Source: Alloalcanivorax mobilis (GTDB lineage Bacteria > Pseudomonadota > Gammaproteobacteria > Pseudomonadales > Alcanivoracaceae). Taken from it: DNA of 63,324 bases. The stretch lies in the NCBI RefSeq assembly GCF_002864685.1, contig NZ_NMQZ01000038.1:1-63324 (forward strand), read 5' to 3'. The notes beneath the pieces are model-generated. The model was not told where the DNA came from, ran no database searches, and saw only the letters and a program-made list of their open reading frames with translations. Position numbers and translations under genes: made by a program. Shown here in pieces: positions 9,100 through 17,672 of this stretch; position 1 is the first letter of the stretch; every line of letters begins with the position of its first letter.

Positions 9100-12000
9100 G
9101 GCGGAGTCTCCAGTAGCGTCACCAGGGCCTGAAAGTCGAACCGTTCGAGGCCCTGCCTAAGCGCTTTGGACAGCGAGGCCGGCAAGCGGCGGTCCCGTTC
9201 GGCGCGGGCCAGGGCCGCGCGGAGCCCGTCGAAATGGCCGATTTCCGCCAATGCCAGCAGTTCGTCGCGCAGGCTGTCATCCAGATTCAGGCTGGCCACC
9301 GCCAGCCGCTCGGGCCTGGCCTTTTGCGTGCCGCTGGCCGGCACCGGAGAGTGATAGCGCCAGCTCAGGTTCAGGTGCCGGGCGAGGGTGTCCAGCAGAG
9401 TGCCGACTTTGAACGGCTTGATCAGGTAGTCGTCGTGCAGGTCCTGGGGAGCGTCGCTCTGGCTCTCGCGGGCGTTGGCGGAGAGCATCACCAGCGGCCC
9501 GGGGTAGCCCTGTTCGCGCAGCGCCCGGGCGGTTTGCCAGCCATCCAGGGCGGGCATGGCGATGTCGAGCAGCACCAGGTCGGGGGCCGGGTCGTGGCCC
9601 GCGCACAGGCGCAGGCCAGTGGCGCCGTCGGGGGCTTCGCTGACGCGAAAGCCGAGCGGCGTGAGCAGGTCGCTGATCAGGCCGCGATGGGCGGGGTCGT
9701 CGTCCACCACCAGCAGATGGCGCCGGCGGCCCCGATAGCCGCTTACCGGCCGCTGGCTGTCGCCGCGCGGCGCCGCGCGGCTGACGCTGGCCAGCATCAT
9801 CGACAGGCGGAATTCACTGCCGGCGCCGGGTTCACTGGTGACACGAATGTCGCCGCCCATGATGTCGGTGAGCAGCTTGGTGATGGTCAGCCCCAGGCCG
9901 GTGCCGTGCACCGCCGGCACACCGGGTTTGCGCACCCGCTCGAAGGGCCGGAAGATGCGGCTCAGGTCTTCTTCGGCGATGCCCACGCCGGTGTCGCGAA
10001 TGGCGAATTCGGCGACCTGATTGCGATAGCGCACGCGCAGGGTCACGCGGCCACGGCGGGTGAATTTGATCGCGTTGGAGAGCAGATTGATAAGAATCTG
10101 GCGCAGCCGCTTTTCGTCGGTGGTGACCCACTCGGGCAGCGGACCGAGGCTGTGGAAGGCGAAATCAATGCCGCGCTCCTCCGCCTGCAGGCGGAACATC
10201 GCCACCAGCTCATCGATCAGCGAGCGTATTCTCACCTGATTGCGATACAGCTCCAGGCGGCCGGCTTCGATCTTGGAAATTTCCAGCAGCCCTTCGATCA
10301 GATCGGAAAGATGCTCGGTGCTGCGGCGGATGGCGCTGATCGCGCCGCGCCGGTGCTCGGGAATCGCTGTGTCCCGTTCCAGCAACTGGGCGTAGCCGAA
10401 CGCGGCGTTGAGCGGCGAGCGCAGCTCATGGCTGAGCCCGGTCAGATAGCGGCTCTTGGCCTGGTTGGCGGCTTCCGCCAGTTCCTTGGCTTTTTGCAGT
10501 TCGCGGTCGGTTTTTTCGTGGGCTTTGATCTCTTCGATCAGCATGCGCGTTTGCCGGTGGCTCTCTTCCTGGGCCACCACGCGGCTCTCGTGGGCGAGCA
10601 CGAACAGCCACGCTACCACGCCGCTGATGATCACCAGAATCGCGAACACCTTGCCCAGGGTGGCGGCCATCAGTTGGCGCATGGCCGGATCACCGTCGGG
10701 CAGTTGGTGATAGACCAGGGTGAGCAGGGCGGCCATCACCAGCACCACCAGGGTCAGCAACCCGACAAAGTGGCCCAGCCGCGAGCGCAGGTGCACCACC
10801 ACCACCCGGGGCAGCACGCCGCCGAGCCAGTCGATCAACTGCTCCTGGAAGCGCGCATGATGCTTGCAGGCATCGTTGCAGCGCGCGTCCAGTGAGCAGC
10901 ACAACGAGCAGATCGGGCCGTTGTAGGCCGGGCAGAAAGCCATGTCTTCCACGTCGAAGCGGTGCTCACAGATGCAGCAGGGGCGGTTCGCGAGGGCCTC
11001 ATTGGATTCCGGCTGGCGGGCAATGTAATAGCGCCCACGGGTGGCGATGGCGAGCAGGGGCGCGGCCACGAAGGCGCTGGCCAGCGCCACGAACGAGGCC
11101 AGCGCGTGCACCTGGTCGCCCCACAATCCAGCGCGCGCCGCCAGGCCCACGCCGGTGGCGATCAGCATGGCGCCGAAGCCCACCGGGTTGAGATCGTACA
11201 GATAGGCGCGTTTGAACTCGATGTGCCGGGGGCTCAGGCCGAGCGGCTTGTTAATCACCAGATCGGCGACCAGCGCGCCGATCCAGGCCACCGCCACCAC
11301 CGCGTAGCTGCCCAGGATCGATTCGAACGCGCGATAGATGCCAATCTCCATCAGCACCAGGGCGATCACCACGTTGAACACCAGCCACACCACCCGGCCG
11401 GGATGGCTGTGGGTGAGCCGGGAAAAGAAATTGGACCAGGCGATGGAGCCGGCGTAGGCGTTGGTGACGTTGATCTTCAGCTGGGAAAGCACCACGAACA
11501 CCCCGGCCAGGGCGAGCAGGGTGGCGGGGTGGCCGGTGACGTGGCTGAACGCCACCAGATACATGTGCATGGGCTCCTGGGCTTTCTCATGGGGCAGCCC
11601 ATGGTTGAACGCCAGCACGGCAAGGAACGAGCCCGCCATAATCTTGGCTCCACCGACCAGAATCCAACCCGGCCCACCGGCCAGCAGCGCGCCCCACCAG
11701 CGCCAGCGTCGCCCCGGCTCCGGTTCCGGCAGAAAGCGCAGGAAATCCACCTGCTCGCCGATCTGAGCCACCAGCGAGAACAGCACCGTGGCGGCGGCGC
11801 CGAACAGCAGCAGATTAAAGCCGCCGCCATTGCCGGCCAGGCCGTCGAAGGCGCGCCAGCGCTGCAGGGATTGCGGGTCCTGCATGAGGATGAAGACAAA
11901 CGGGGTCAGTTGCAGCAGCACCCACAGCGGCTGGGTCCAGAGCTGAAAGCGGCTGATGTAGGTGATGCCGTGGGTGACCAGCGGGATCACCATCAGCGAA

Positions 12001-12467
12001 CTGATCAGATAGCCGAAGGTGGGCGGGATGCCGAACAGGATCTCCAGGGCCATGGCCATGATGGCCGCTTCCAGGGCAAAGAAGATAAACGTGAAAGAGG
12101 CGTAGATCAGCGAGGTCAGGGTCGAGCCGAGGTAACCGAAGCCGGCGCCACGGGTGAGCAGATCAATGTCCACGCCGTAGCGGGCGGCGTAATAGCTGAC
12201 CGGCAGGCCGAGCAGGAAGATCACCATCACCACCGCGGCGATCGCGCCCACCGCGTTGGTGAAGCCGTAGTTAAGGGTAATGGCGCCGCCGATGGCCTCC
12301 AGCGCCAGAAACGAAATCGCCCCCAGGGCGGTGTTGGCGACCCGCCCCGGCGACCAGCGGCGCGCCGCCTTGGCGGTGAAACGCAGGGCGAAATCTTCCA
12401 GGGTCTGGTTGGCGACCCATTGGTTGTAGTTACGCCGAACGCGAAAAATCCGCTGCTGTATGGCCAT
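9096..12467 (-). CDS. NCS1-type permease fused to hybrid histidine kinase (transporter-sensor)
   Basis: A 1123-residue protein. Residues 1-480 form a 12-helix NCS1 (cytosine/allantoin/uracil-type) permease domain beginning TLEDFALRFT and containing NVTNAYAGSIAWSNFF. A cysteine cluster at about 494-535 follows (CCICEH, FCPAYNGPICSLCCSLDARC). Two more helices (about 555-580 and 605-630), a coiled-coil linker, HisKA with His680 (GLSHELRSP), HATPase (NLLSNAIKFT, DTGVGIAEEDL, GTGLGL) and a C-terminal receiver with Asp968 complete it. Permease-kinase fusions such as CbrA sense a solute through a transporter domain. Here the likely cue is a nitrogen compound, because the urtABCDE-fmdA operon is divergently adjacent and a LuxR-type regulator overlaps downstream. 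Whether it also transports is unknown. Confidence 0.9.
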   Translation of the reverse strand: MAIQQRIFRVRRNYNQWVANQTLEDFALRFTAKAARRWSPGRVANTALGAISFLALEAIGGAITLNYGFTNAVGAIAAVVMVIFLLGLPVSYYAARYGVDIDLLTRGAGFGYLGSTLTSLIYASFTFIFFALEAAIMAMALEILFGIPPTFGYLISSLMVIPLVTHGITYISRFQLWTQPLWVLLQLTPFVFILMQDPQSLQRWRAFDGLAGNGGGFNLLLFGAAATVLFSLVAQIGEQVDFLRFLPEPEPGRRWRWWGALLAGGPGWILVGGAKIMAGSFLAVLAFNHGLPHEKAQEPMHMYLVAFSHVTGHPATLLALAGVFVVLSQLKINVTNAYAGSIAWSNFFSRLTHSHPGRVVWLVFNVVIALVLMEIGIYRAFESILGSYAVVAVAWIGALVADLVINKPLGLSPRHIEFKRAYLYDLNPVGFGAMLIATGVGLAARAGLWGDQVHALASFVALASAFVAAPLLAIATRGRYYIARQPESNEALANRPCCICEHRFDVEDMAFCPAYNGPICSLCCSLDARCNDACKHHARFQEQLIDWLGGVLPRVVVVHLRSRLGHFVGLLTLVVLVMAALLTLVYHQLPDGDPAMRQLMAATLGKVFAILVIISGVVAWLFVLAHESRVVAQEESHRQTRMLIEEIKAHEKTDRELQKAKELAEAANQAKSRYLTGLSHELRSPLNAAFGYAQLLERDTAIPEHRRGAISAIRRSTEHLSDLIEGLLEISKIEAGRLELYRNQVRIRSLIDELVAMFRLQAEERGIDFAFHSLGPLPEWVTTDEKRLRQILINLLSNAIKFTRRGRVTLRVRYRNQVAEFAIRDTGVGIAEEDLSRIFRPFERVRKPGVPAVHGTGLGLTITKLLTDIMGGDIRVTSEPGAGSEFRLSMMLASVSRAAPRGDSQRPVSGYRGRRRHLLVVDDDPAHRGLISDLLTPLGFRVSEAPDGATGLRLCAGHDPAPDLVLLDIAMPALDGWQTARALREQGYPGPLVMLSANARESQSDAPQDLHDDYLIKPFKVGTLLDTLARHLNLSWRYHSPVPASGTQKARPERLAVASLNLDDSLRDELLALAEIGHFDGLRAALARAERDRRLPASLSKALRQGLERFDFQALVTLLETPP

Positions 12468-12554
12468 TCATCCCCATCCGCTGGCCGCGTCGACATGAGC
12501 CGGCTGTTTTTAGAAGAAGCACGAACCGTGCCGTGATGACTGCCTGGCAGGATC

Positions 12555-12587
12555 ACGCCGGACGCCGGACGCCGGACGCCGGACGCC
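12555..12587. repeat. ACGCCGG heptamer tandem repeat, single arm
   Basis: Four perfect copies of ACGCCGG plus a partial fifth lie in a divergent promoter region. No inverted partner arm is seen nearby. The same heptamer recurs at 43375-43404 and 50578-50600. Confidence 0.85.
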
Positions 12588-12684
12588 AAAATCAAAACCA
12601 TCGGCGGCGAGGCCGGCTCTGGAAAAGCATCCGCCGCCTTATTCCCGCGCCCGAGGGTAGGGCCGTGCCGATGGTGGGGCCATG

Positions 12685-12696
12685 CGTCAAATGACG
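12685..12696. promoter_or_regulatory. Palindrome CGTCAAATGACG, candidate operator
   Basis: The perfect inverted repeat CGTCA-AA-TGACG lies about 90 bases before urtA. A short dyad here could bind the dimeric LuxR-type response regulator encoded on the other side of the gap; this is inference from position and symmetry only. Confidence 0.35.
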
Positions 12697-12784
12697 TAGG
12701 CGCCTGCCCCGTTCACCCCATGGGCGGTGGTCGCCGGGCTTCCCATACTCGCCATCGAGACATTTCGCTGACGAGGGGACGACC

Positions 12785-14044
12785 ATGAAAACCCGAACCA
12801 CACTTTTTTTTTCCCGGCCGCGCCGCCGGCTGCTGGCGGGGCTGATCGCCCTGCCGGCGGTGTTGGCGCTGTCGACGCCGCTGATGGCGGCCAAGCCGGC
12901 CACGTCGGAGGTCAACAGCACCGGCCTGGCGGTCACCGACGACACCGTCAAGGTGGGCATTCTGCATTCCATTACCGGCACCATGGCGATCAGTGAGACC
13001 GGTTCGGTGCAGGCGGAGAAGCTCGCCATTGAGCAGATCAACGCCCAGGGCGGGGTGCTGGGGCGCAAGATCGAGTTCATCCAGGAAGACGGCGCCAGCG
13101 ACTGGCCCACCTTCGCGGAAAAATCCCGCAAACTTCTGGTCAACGACAAGGCCGCGGCGGTGTTCGGCTGCTGGACGTCGGCGTCGCGCAAGGCGGTGCT
13201 GCCGGTGTTCGAGCAATACAACGGCATGCTTTATTACCCCACCTTCTACGAGGGCCTGGAGCAATCTCCGAACGTGATCTACACCGGCCAGGAAGCGACC
13301 CAGCAGATTCTTGCCGGCATCGATTGGGTGGTGCGCGAGAAGGGCGCCAAGAGCTTCTATCTGCTCGGCTCGGATTACATCTGGCCACGCACCTCCAACA
13401 AGATCGCCCGCAAGCACATCGAGAAGAAAGGGCTGAAAGTGGTGGGCGAGGAGTACTACCCGCTCGGCCACACCCAGTTCAACTCGGTGATCAACAAAAT
13501 CAAGCTGAAAAAACCGGACGTGATCTACGCCATCGTGGTGGGCGGTTCCAACGTGGCCTTCTACAAGCAGCTCAAGGCGGCGGGCATTGATCTGACCGAA
13601 GAAAAGCCACTGCTGTTGACCATCTCCGTCACCGAGGACGAAATTCTCGGCATCGGCGGCGGGAACGTGCAGGGCGCCTATGCCTCGATGAAATATTTTC
13701 AGAGCCTGGACAACGCCAACAACGACGCCTTCGTGAAAGCGTTCAAGGAACGCTGGGGTGACGACATCGTGATCGGCGATGTCACCCAGGCGGCCTATCT
13801 GGGTCCGTGGTTGTGGAAAGCGGCGGTGGAAAAAGCCGGCTCCTTTGATATCGATAAGGTGCGTGCCGCCTCACCGGGCATTGAGCTGACCACCGCGCCG
13901 GAAGGCTATGTGCGGATTCACGAAAACCACCACCTGTGGTCCAAAACGCGCATCGGTCACGCCAAGGCGAACGGCCAGTACGAAGTGGTCTACGAGACCA
14001 AGGAGCTGATGGAACCGAACCCGTTCCCGGAAGGCTATAAGTAA
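12785..14044 (+). CDS. urtA: Amide/urea ABC transporter substrate-binding protein
   Basis: A 419-residue periplasmic binding protein of the branched-chain amino acid/urea/amide family. A long basic signal region (RPRRRLLAGLIALPAVLAL, cleavage after PLMAA) precedes the type I binding fold beginning VKVGILHSITGTMAISE. UrtA/FmdD hallmarks include VFGCWTSASRKAVLPVFE, YYPTFYEG and GSDYIWPRTSNKI. Given fmdA in the same operon, the ligand is probably formamide, another short amide or urea. Codons 7-10 contain a run of nine T. A hairpin terminator follows the gene, which would allow excess binding protein relative to the membrane components. Confidence 0.92.
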   Translation: MKTRTTLFFSRPRRRLLAGLIALPAVLALSTPLMAAKPATSEVNSTGLAVTDDTVKVGILHSITGTMAISETGSVQAEKLAIEQINAQGGVLGRKIEFIQEDGASDWPTFAEKSRKLLVNDKAAAVFGCWTSASRKAVLPVFEQYNGMLYYPTFYEGLEQSPNVIYTGQEATQQILAGIDWVVREKGAKSFYLLGSDYIWPRTSNKIARKHIEKKGLKVVGEEYYPLGHTQFNSVINKIKLKKPDVIYAIVVGGSNVAFYKQLKAAGIDLTEEKPLLLTISVTEDEILGIGGGNVQGAYASMKYFQSLDNANNDAFVKAFKERWGDDIVIGDVTQAAYLGPWLWKAAVEKAGSFDIDKVRAASPGIELTTAPEGYVRIHENHHLWSKTRIGHAKANGQYEVVYETKELMEPNPFPEGYK

Positions 14045-14053
14045 TCCTTCGGC

Positions 14054-14084
14054 CCGGCGCGGCGGGAGCCGCGCCGGTTTTTTT
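14054..14084 (+). terminator. Rho-independent hairpin between urtA and urtB
   Basis: A 10-base-pair GC stem (CCGGCGCGGC / GCCGCGCCGG) with a GGGA loop is followed directly by seven T. It stands ten bases after the urtA stop codon and before urtB. Its position suggests partial termination that sets a high ratio of binding protein to permease. Confidence 0.85.
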
Positions 14085-14110
14085 GGGTGCCACCGCTCGG
14101 GAGCGCTGCC

Positions 14111-15037
14111 ATGTTCGCTGATTATTCCATGTCGGAGTTGATGTCGATCTTCGCCATGCAAGGCTTCGCCGGTTTGTCCCTGTTTTCCATTTTCGTGCTG
14201 ATGGCCCTGGGGCTGGCGATCATCTTCGGCCAGATGGGCGTGATCAACATGGCGCACGGGGAGTTCATGATTCTCGGCGCCTACACCACCTGGCTCACCG
14301 CGCAATTGTTCCAAGCCTATATGCCGGCTTTGTTCGCCGGCTACTTCTTCGTCGCCATGGTGCTGGCGTTTCTGGTCAGCGGCGCCCTGGGCATGTTGGT
14401 GGAATGGCTGATGATCCGCCATCTGTACCATCGGCCGCTGGACACGCTGCTCGCCACCTGGGGGCTGAGCCTGATTCTGCAACAAAGCTTTCGCTCGATC
14501 TTCGGCGCCCGCGAGGTGGGCGTGGAACTGCCCTCGTGGATGCTGGGCTCGGTGGCGCTCACCGACCTGGTGGAAATTCCCATCAATGGTCTGTTCGTGA
14601 TGGTGCTTTCGTTGCTGATCGCACTGGCGGTGTACCTGCTGATGTTTCGTTCCGGCTGGGGTCGCCAGGTGCGCGCGGTGGTGCAGAACCGGCCGATGGC
14701 CGAAGCGGTGGGCATCGACACCAGCGCCATGGATCGCACCACCTTCGGGCTCGGGTGTGGTATCGCCGGCGTTGCCGGCAGCGCCTTCACCATGATCGGC
14801 TCCACCGGCCCCACCTCCGGGCAGTTGTACATCGTCGACACTTTTCTGGTGGTGGTGTTCGGCGGTGCGCAAAGCCTGCTGGGGACCATCGCCTCCGCGT
14901 TCACCATTTCCCAGGCGCAGTCCACCATGGAGTTTTTCCTCAGTGGTTCCATGGCCAAGGTTCTGACGCTGTTGGTGGTGGTGGGCATTCTGATGCTGCG
15001 CCCGCAGGGGCTGTTCGCCCTGAAGATCAGGAGGTAG
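14111..15037 (+). CDS. urtB: Amide/urea ABC transporter permease UrtB
   Basis: A 308-residue inner-membrane permease of the LivH/UrtB type with eight or more helices; GLAIIFGQMGVINMAHGEF is the conserved N-terminal signature of this family. The start at MFADYSMSE was chosen because GGGAG lies eight bases upstream; an in-frame GTG 24 bases earlier lies too close to the terminator. It lacks the long periplasmic N-terminal region of cyanobacterial-type UrtB. It pairs with UrtC to form the pore. Its TAG stop lies inside the Shine-Dalgarno region of urtC. Confidence 0.9.
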   Translation: MFADYSMSELMSIFAMQGFAGLSLFSIFVLMALGLAIIFGQMGVINMAHGEFMILGAYTTWLTAQLFQAYMPALFAGYFFVAMVLAFLVSGALGMLVEWLMIRHLYHRPLDTLLATWGLSLILQQSFRSIFGAREVGVELPSWMLGSVALTDLVEIPINGLFVMVLSLLIALAVYLLMFRSGWGRQVRAVVQNRPMAEAVGIDTSAMDRTTFGLGCGIAGVAGSAFTMIGSTGPTSGQLYIVDTFLVVVFGGAQSLLGTIASAFTISQAQSTMEFFLSGSMAKVLTLLVVVGILMLRPQGLFALKIRR

Positions 15038-15039
15038 CC

Positions 15040-16185
15040 ATGAAAAAGCCATCCGTGATCGGTCTGCTTGCCTCCCGTGAAGCGTTTTATTACCTGCTGC
15101 TGGCGCTATTGCTGGCGGTGGTGTTTCCGCTGGTGTTCGATGCCTTCCGTCTGAATCTGGTGGGCAAATACCTGACCTACGCGTTCGTCGCCATTGGCTT
15201 GGTGCTGTGTTGGGGGTACGGCGGCATTCTCAGCCTCGGCCAGGGTGTGTTCTTTGGCCTGGGCGGTTACTGCATGGCCATGTTTCTGAAACTGGAATCC
15301 TCCAGCCCGGAGGCCACCAGCAACCAGTCCACACCGGGTATTCCGGATTTCATGGACTGGAACCAGGTCACCGAGCTGCCGTGGTTCTGGCAGCCGTTTC
15401 ACAGCTTCTCTTTTACCGTGATCGCGGTGCTGGCGGTGCCGGCGATTCTGGCGTTCGTGATCGGCGTGGCCATGTTCAAGCGCCGCGTCGGTGGCGTCTA
15501 TTTCGCCATCATCACCCAGGCGATCGCCGCCATTGTCACCATCTTGATCATCGGCCAGCAGGGCTTCACCGGTGGCGCTAACGGCATCACCGACCTGCGC
15601 ACTCTGATGGGCTGGGACATTCGCAGCAATGAAGCCAAGTTGGTGCTTTATTACCTGTGCGTGGCGCTGCTGTTCGTGTGTCTGTTGTTCGCCCGCCGCA
15701 TCCTTGGCAGCAAGCTGGGGCGCATTCTGGTGGCGATGCGCGACAAGGAAGACCGGGTGCGCTTTTCCGGTTACGACGTGGCGTCATTCAAGGTGTTCGT
15801 GTTTTGCATCGCGGCAATGTTCGCCGGCATCGGTGGCGCCCTGTTCACCTTGCAGGTGGGGTTTATGTCGCCGTCGTTCGTAGGCATCGTGCCGTCCATC
15901 GAAATGGTGATTTTCTGCGCCGTGGGTGGGCGGCTGTCATTGCTCGGCGCGGTGTATGGCGCGTTGCTGGTGAACGCCGCCAAGACCAGCTTTTCCGAAT
16001 CGTTTCCGGAGCTGTGGCTGTACGCCATGGGCGCGCTGTTTATCGGCGTGGTGCTGGCGTTTCCCAATGGCCTGGCCGGTCTGTACCGGCGGTATCTGAT
16101 GCCCTGGGAGCGGCACTTGCGCCGGCGCCCGGCGCAACGGAGCGGCGTCGAAGGGGAACAGGTCGTTAAGGAGGAAACCGCATGA
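15040..16185 (+). CDS. urtC: Amide/urea ABC transporter permease UrtC
   Basis: A 381-residue LivM/UrtC-type permease with about ten helices; GYGGILSLGQGVFFGLGGYCMA is the family signature (near residues 61-82). The start codon is preceded by AGGAGG, which overlaps the urtB stop. A periplasmic loop of about 35 polar residues (SSSPEATSNQSTPG) separates early helices. The last codons overlap the start of urtD in an ATGA junction. It forms the heterodimeric membrane channel with UrtB. Confidence 0.9.
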   Translation: MKKPSVIGLLASREAFYYLLLALLLAVVFPLVFDAFRLNLVGKYLTYAFVAIGLVLCWGYGGILSLGQGVFFGLGGYCMAMFLKLESSSPEATSNQSTPGIPDFMDWNQVTELPWFWQPFHSFSFTVIAVLAVPAILAFVIGVAMFKRRVGGVYFAIITQAIAAIVTILIIGQQGFTGGANGITDLRTLMGWDIRSNEAKLVLYYLCVALLFVCLLFARRILGSKLGRILVAMRDKEDRVRFSGYDVASFKVFVFCIAAMFAGIGGALFTLQVGFMSPSFVGIVPSIEMVIFCAVGGRLSLLGAVYGALLVNAAKTSFSESFPELWLYAMGALFIGVVLAFPNGLAGLYRRYLMPWERHLRRRPAQRSGVEGEQVVKEETA

Positions 16186-16931
16186 GCCCGGTCAACGACG
16201 ATTTTATTCTCGCCGTGGAGGGGCTGACGGTGTCCTTCGATGGCTTCAAAGCGGTCAATGATCTGTCGTTCTATCTCGACCCCCAGGAGATCCGCGTGAT
16301 CATCGGCCCCAACGGTGCCGGCAAGACCACGGTGCTGGATCTGATCTGCGGAAAGACGCGCGCCACCAACGGCTCGATCCGCTTTCGCGGCCGTGAGCTG
16401 ACGCGCATGAAGGAACATCAGATCGTGCGCGCGGGGGTCGGGCGCAAGTTCCAGAATCCGTCCATCTACGAAGACCTGACCGTCTTTGAAAACCTGGAAA
16501 TTTCCTATCCGAGCGGGCGCTCGGTGATGGGCGCGCTGTCGTTTCGCCGCGATGCCCGGGTACGCGATGCGGTGGAGGAGGTGGCGCACACCATTTTTCT
16601 CGCCGACCAGCTCGAACAGCGCGCGGAATTGCTCAGCCATGGCCAGAAGCAATGGCTGGAGATCGGCATGCTGCTGATTCAAAAGCCGGATCTGCTGATG
16701 CTGGATGAGCCGGTGGCCGGCATGTCGGTGTCCGAACGCAAGAAGACCGCCGAACTGCTGCGCGTGATCACCCGCAACCATTCAGTGCTGGTGATCGAAC
16801 ACGACATGCAGTTCGTCGAGGACATCGCCGACCGGGTCACCGTGATGCACCAGGGCAAGGTGCTTTCGGAAGGGTCGTTGGAGCGAGTCAAATCCGACCC
16901 GCGCGTGATTGAAGTCTACCTGGGGCACTGA
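16182..16931 (+). CDS. urtD: Amide/urea ABC transporter ATP-binding protein UrtD
   Basis: A 249-residue ATPase of the LivG/UrtD class: Walker A GPNGAGKTTV near residue 44, Q-loop region GVGRKFQNPSIYEDLTVFEN, signature LSHGQKQWLEIG, Walker B LLMLDEPVAGM and switch His in VIEHDMQFVE. The His rather than Gly in the signature (LSHGQ) is the UrtD pattern. It overlaps urtC by four bases and is two bases from urtE. It powers transport together with UrtE on the cytoplasmic face. Confidence 0.93.
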   Translation: MSPVNDDFILAVEGLTVSFDGFKAVNDLSFYLDPQEIRVIIGPNGAGKTTVLDLICGKTRATNGSIRFRGRELTRMKEHQIVRAGVGRKFQNPSIYEDLTVFENLEISYPSGRSVMGALSFRRDARVRDAVEEVAHTIFLADQLEQRAELLSHGQKQWLEIGMLLIQKPDLLMLDEPVAGMSVSERKKTAELLRVITRNHSVLVIEHDMQFVEDIADRVTVMHQGKVLSEGSLERVKSDPRVIEVYLGH

Positions 16932-16933
16932 CC

Positions 16934-17635
16934 ATGTTAAGCGTTTCCGACTACAGCGTGGCCTACGGCCAGAGCGAAGTGATCCGGCGCCTGAACCTGG
17001 CGGTCAAGGACAACGAGATCGTGGCGGTGGTGGGCCGCAACGGCATGGGCAAAACCACCTTGATGAAATCCCTGGTGGGCATGCTGCCGGTGCGCCACGG
17101 GCGCATTGAGCTGAACGGCCAGGACCTGACCGCATTGAAGAGCCACCAGCGGGTGCGCGCCGGCCTCGGTTTCGTGCCCCAGGGGCGGATGGTGTTTCCC
17201 ACTCTGACGGTGAAGGAAAACATCGAAACCGGTTTACCGGCGGCGGGCAAGGGTGCCGCTGGCCGTGGCGTTTCCGAAGACCTCTATGAGCTGTTTCCAG
17301 TGCTCAAGGAAATGCAGGGCCGGCGGGGCGGCAACCTCTCCGGTGGCCAGCAACAGCAGCTCGCCATCGCCCGCGCGCTGGCCACCGGCCCCAGCGTGCT
17401 GTTGCTCGATGAGCCCACCGAGGGCATCCAGCCTTCGATCATCCAGGAGATCGCCCGCACTCTGAAGCGCATCCGCGATGAGCGCGGTTTGTCCATCGTG
17501 GTCTCCGAGCAGGTGCTGAGTTTCGTACTGGAAATCGCCGATCGGGTGCTGGTGATCGAAAAAGGCGAACTGGTGCATGAGCAGGAGCGCGGCGCCTTTG
17601 ACGAACAGCGCATCGCCTCGTACCTGTCGGTCTGA
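16934..17635 (+). CDS. urtE: Amide/urea ABC transporter ATP-binding protein UrtE
   Basis: A 233-residue LivF/UrtE-type ATPase: Walker A GRNGMGKTTLMKSL, GLGFVPQGRMVFPTLTVKEN (typical of UrtE), signature LSGGQQQQLAIARAL and Walker B LLLDEPTEGIQPSII. GRNGMGKTT is the variant usual for UrtE. It is the last transporter gene. fmdA follows after 37 bases with its own strong ribosome-binding site (GAGGAG). Confidence 0.93.
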   Translation: MLSVSDYSVAYGQSEVIRRLNLAVKDNEIVAVVGRNGMGKTTLMKSLVGMLPVRHGRIELNGQDLTALKSHQRVRAGLGFVPQGRMVFPTLTVKENIETGLPAAGKGAAGRGVSEDLYELFPVLKEMQGRRGGNLSGGQQQQLAIARALATGPSVLLLDEPTEGIQPSIIQEIARTLKRIRDERGLSIVVSEQVLSFVLEIADRVLVIEKGELVHEQERGAFDEQRIASYLSV

Positions 17636-17672
17636 TCGCAGAGATTTCATTGTTTAACGTGAGGAGAAAAGC

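Larger units (their letters stand above)
12468..12784. other. Divergent control region between sensor kinase and amide operon
   Basis: This 317-base gap has no plausible gene. It holds the heptamer tract at 12555-12587 and a palindrome at 12685-12696. A GAGGGGACGACC ribosome-binding region precedes urtA. I could not assign a convincing sigma70 or sigma54 promoter by eye. Confidence 0.6.
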
